Assembly (NCBI RefSeq): GCF_003841505.1
Contig: NZ_REGA01000001.1
Coordinates: forward strand, 62,001-126,000
Length of the DNA: 64,000 nt
Source: Natrarchaeobius chitinivorans
GTDB lineage: Archaea > Halobacteriota > Halobacteria > Halobacteriales > Natrialbaceae
Reading direction: 5' to 3'
How positions within the stretch are numbered: the stretch's first letter is position 1; each line of letters begins with the position of its first letter. Both the position numbers and the translations under genes were made by a program. Below are positions 61,921-64,000 of this stretch, piece after piece. The notes under the pieces were generated by a model. The model was given only the letters and a program-made list of their open reading frames with translations. It was not told where the DNA came from and searched no databases.

Positions 61921-61930
61921 AAATATAATT
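61921..61930 (-). promoter_or_regulatory. TATA box of the bio operon
   Basis: AAATATAATT on the plus strand, read as AATTATATTT on the minus strand, lies 22-31 bases upstream of the bioB start, typical of leaderless archaeal transcripts. Confidence 0.65.
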
Positions 61931-62142
61931 CTTGGGACTTCCCTGCAACGAACTGGTCGCAACTCGCCGTGTCTCTTTCGCCCCCTAAACAACAATATTT
62001 TAAAATAACCGTTTGCCAACCCCGTTCATCACGTCAGCCGGCAAACGCCCGACACGCTACGGCGTTGAGTCTCTCGGATATCGTGACTGAAAAATTCCAA
62101 AACTTAATTATCTGTGAAAATGTAGTGATACAGAGCGAGTCC

Positions 62143-62886
62143 ATGACCGACAGTACGATCGAAAACAAACCGGGCGACGGCGGGTTCGACGTCGGCTCGA
62201 GTGCCGACGAACTATTCGGGGAAATCGCGGACGAGCCGCTCGAGACGGACGGTGATCGGACGAGCGAGGTCGAACCGGACGAGGACGACGGAGCCGGCGT
62301 CGAGGACCAGACGGCCGCGACCGTCTTCGGTCAGCTCAAAGACGAAGTCGAAGCCGAGAGCTCCGAGACAGACGACTTGCTCGCCGACGAGAGTCCCGAG
62401 GACATCATCGCGAGCGCGGACGACCCCGACCCCGAACCGGCGGTCGACGAGGACCTCCTCGTCGACGAGGAGGAACTGACGGACCTGCTGTTGACCGAGC
62501 GGACGAAAGGGGAGGAGTTTCTCTGGGTCGACGCCGACGAGGACGAGACCAGCGACTTGCTCTCGGCCGAAACCGACCCAGCAGACGACGCCGAACCCGA
62601 TGAAGTCGAATTCTCCGAACGCGATCTCGAGGAGACGGACGAACCCGACATCGACTCCAGCTCTGACACCGACCCGGTCGAATCGGACGAACTCGACGTC
62701 GACACGGCTGACGCCAGTTCGTCAGCAATCGAAGACGCCAGTTCCTCGCCAACCGAAGACGCCAGTTCCTCGCCAACCGAAGACGCCGCGGACGGAAGCG
62801 AAGGGGACGGTTCGCCGGCTCCATCCAACGACCGTCCGCAGGGGCTGTTCGCTCGACTCCGCGCGACGCTCGCCGGCTTCTTTTAG
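62143..62886 (+). CDS. Extremely acidic low-complexity protein with C-terminal amphipathic helix
   Basis: A 247-residue protein beginning MTDSTIENKPGDGGFDVGSS. Nearly every third residue is Asp or Glu; segments such as DELFGEIADEPLE, TVFGQLKDEVEAE and GEEFLWVDADEDETSDLLSA carry short hydrophobic ligand-like motifs. Near the end, EDASSSPT is tandemly repeated three times (DNA repeat of 24 bases near 62710-62790), and the final residues GLFARLRATLAGFF form an amphipathic membrane-targeting-like helix. Function unknown; possibly a disordered membrane-tethered adaptor. An AT-rich region (CTTAATTA near 62103) is the likely promoter. Confidence 0.7.
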   Translation: MTDSTIENKPGDGGFDVGSSADELFGEIADEPLETDGDRTSEVEPDEDDGAGVEDQTAATVFGQLKDEVEAESSETDDLLADESPEDIIASADDPDPEPAVDEDLLVDEEELTDLLLTERTKGEEFLWVDADEDETSDLLSAETDPADDAEPDEVEFSERDLEETDEPDIDSSSDTDPVESDELDVDTADASSSAIEDASSSPTEDASSSPTEDAADGSEGDGSPAPSNDRPQGLFARLRATLAGFF

Positions 62887-63132
62887 GCTTCCCACGGGTC
62901 ATGGACCCCGGATCAACCGCTCTCGTTTTCGAGTCGTGATCGAACCGGACAGCGCTCGAGAACGGCGCACACTCCGTTCGAAAGCCGCTTCCTGCTGACC
63001 GGTCGGGAACGATACAGGCGTGGTACGGACCAGCGATCCGTATCAGTCGGTGTCGGTGAGACCGCAAAACGGTCGCGGGCTCACGCTACTTCGTCACGAC
63101 AGACCGGACGAACCGTTACCGCTCCGGAGTGT
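62887..63132. other. Intergenic stretch between convergent genes
   Basis: No gene in 245 bases between the acidic protein and sucD stops. A short TACGG...CCGTATCA pattern at about 63024-63045 resembles the ends of family A but has no interior; it is not counted. Confidence 0.4.
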
Positions 63133-63999
63133 CTAGGAGAGGTACGATTCGATGTGGTCTGCGACCTCTTCGGGCGTGTCACCCACGGGAACGCCCGCGT
63201 CGTTCAACGCCGAAATCTTGCTCTCGGCGGTGCCGGTACCCGAACCCGAGACGATCGCGCCGGCGTGACCCATGCGCTTGCCCGGCGGGGCGGTGCGGCC
63301 GGCGATGAAGCCGGCGACCGGCGTGTCGACGTGCTCGTCGATGTAGGCGGCCGCTTCTTCCTCGTCCTCGCCGCCGATCTCACCGCACATGACGATGGCG
63401 TCGGTCTCGTCGTCGTTCTCGAACAGCTCGAGGGCGTCGACGAAGTCGGTGCCGATGATCGGGTCGCCGCCGATGCCGATGGCGGTCGTCTGTCCGATGC
63501 CGCGGTTGGTGAGGTTGTCGACGACCTGGTAGGTCAGGGTACCCGATCGGGAAACGAGACCGACGTTACCGTCCGCGAAGATGTTTCCGGGGAGGATACC
63601 GAGTTTGGCCTCGCCGGGCGTGATGAGTCCGGGACAGTTCGGACCGATGAGCCGCGTGTCGGTCTCGGAGAGACGCTTGTTGACCCGGGCCATGTCCTGG
63701 GTCGGAATCCCTTCGGTGATCGCGACCGCCAGTTCGAGGTCGGTGTCGAGGGCCTCGAAGATGGCGTCACCCGCGAACGCAGGTGGGACGAAGATGACGG
63801 ACGTATCGGCGTCTTCCTCCTCGACCGCCTCGTGGACGGTGTCGTACACCGGAACGCCGGCGGCTTCCTGTCCACCCTTGCCGGGAACCGCGCCGGCGAC
63901 GACGTTGGTTCCGTACTCGATCATCTGTTCGGCGTGGAAGTTGCCCTCCCCGCCGGTGATTCCCTGTACCACGACGCGCGTGTCGTCGTCGACTAGTAC
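63133..63999 (-). CDS. sucD: Succinate-CoA ligase (ADP-forming), alpha subunit, 5' end outside window
   Basis: The C-terminal 288 residues of the alpha subunit of succinyl-CoA synthetase, a TCA-cycle enzyme making ATP and succinate. CoA-binding motif [20 protein letters not shown] (near the visible start), the phospho-His in [19 protein letters not shown] (about residue 242 of the visible part), and [20 protein letters not shown] are seen. The frame runs to the window edge, and [16 protein letters not shown] implies that only a few residues are missing. The beta subunit would be expected upstream, beyond the edge. Confidence 0.96.
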   Translation of the reverse strand, partial: VLVDDDTRVVVQGITGGEGNFHAEQMIEYGTNVVAGAVPGKGGQEAAGVPVYDTVHEAVEEEDADTSVIFVPPAFAGDAIFEALDTDLELAVAITEGIPTQDMARVNKRLSETDTRLIGPNCPGLITPGEAKLGILPGNIFADGNVGLVSRSGTLTYQVVDNLTNRGIGQTTAIGIGGDPIIGTDFVDALELFENDDETDAIVMCGEIGGEDEEEAAAYIDEHVDTPVAGFIAGRTAPPGKRMGHAGAIVSGSGTGTAESKISALNDAGVPVGDTPEEVADHIESYLS

Positions 64000-64000
64000 G

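Noticed and set aside
63024-63045. TACGG...CCGTATCA pattern, possible further family A copy
   Set aside because: The interior is only nine bases and the flanks (TGG/TCA) do not match, so coincidence is likely.
1-64000. CRISPR arrays, tRNA and rRNA genes
   Set aside because: No regularly spaced repeat-spacer pattern, no tRNA-like T-loop plus anticodon arm and no rRNA motif were found by reading; a covariance-model scan would be decisive.

Overview
The window is a gene-dense stretch of a haloarchaeal chromosome. Evidence: high GC with a strong bias to GC-ending codons and many CTCGAG (Leu-Glu) pairs, very acidic proteins, Tat-type lipoprotein signals (twin Arg followed by a lipobox Cys), leaderless promoters with TATA-like boxes about 25-30 nt before the start codon, and archaeal proteins such as TFS, HTH-10/BAT-type and DUF7344-type regulators, and ferredoxin-dependent 2-oxoacid oxidoreductase. 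The gene complement and codon style fit the Natrialbales (Natrinema/Haloterrigena-like); this placement is inference. No tRNA, rRNA, CRISPR array, intact transposase or phage module was seen.

Layout. 1-13 kb: a truncated PQQ-type beta-propeller, a zinc-ribbon protein, a tandem universal stress protein, aconitase, the folA-thyA pair, purD, a class III aminotransferase, an MgtC/DUF4010 membrane protein and a PadR regulator. 13-25 kb: a pilin-like DUF7289 protein, DUF2150, a TatD hydrolase divergent from a winged-helix regulator, an M24 homologue that has lost most metal ligands, heme A synthase, a NikR-like regulator, a uracil-DNA glycosylase family protein, a J-domain membrane protein and DNA polymerase IV. 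25-31 kb: a beta-helix lipoprotein, a five-gene minus-strand run (TFS, two uncharacterised metal-binding proteins, a RecA/KaiC-like ATPase and a hypothetical) and DnaJ. 31-43 kb: a stripped-down acyl-CoA-synthetase-like protein, a flavin reductase-like protein, a sensory-rhodopsin-transducer family protein, an MFS transporter, a GNAT enzyme, methylmalonyl-CoA mutase large subunit, aldo/keto reductase, YbjQ, methylmalonyl-CoA epimerase, a large catalase and an HTH-10 regulator. 43-50 kb: a membrane protease-like protein, a wHTH-GNAT fusion, YchF GTPase, remnants of a Fic/Doc gene and an IS605-type end, a DUF7344 regulator, a UbiA prenyltransferase and a pentapeptide-repeat lipoprotein. 50-64 kb: a GlcD-type dehydrogenase, quinone reductase, aminotransferase, DUF6517 lipoprotein, korAB, an FNR-like protein, bioB-orf-bioF, an acidic protein and sucD (cut by the window end).

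Metabolically the window carries TCA-cycle pieces (aconitase, 2-oxoglutarate:ferredoxin oxidoreductase, succinyl-CoA ligase), the propionyl/methylmalonyl-CoA branch that feeds succinyl-CoA, one-carbon/thymidylate synthesis, biotin synthesis and oxidative defence.

The most striking non-genic signal is a family of 80-bp imperfect palindromes with 16-bp-class terminal inverted repeats (six full copies plus two relics). Five full copies are flanked by identical 3-bp TGA or TCA direct repeats, and the sixth by TCG/TCA; the flank does not depend on the orientation of the element, which is what a target-site duplication predicts. Four copies, including one relic, sit exactly on the TGA stop codon of a gene and regenerate it. 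Other unexplained structure includes a second hairpin family, a 110-bp element with perfect 16-bp inverted ends, a twin hairpin, and short tandem repeats placed upstream of genes, two of them between divergent genes.
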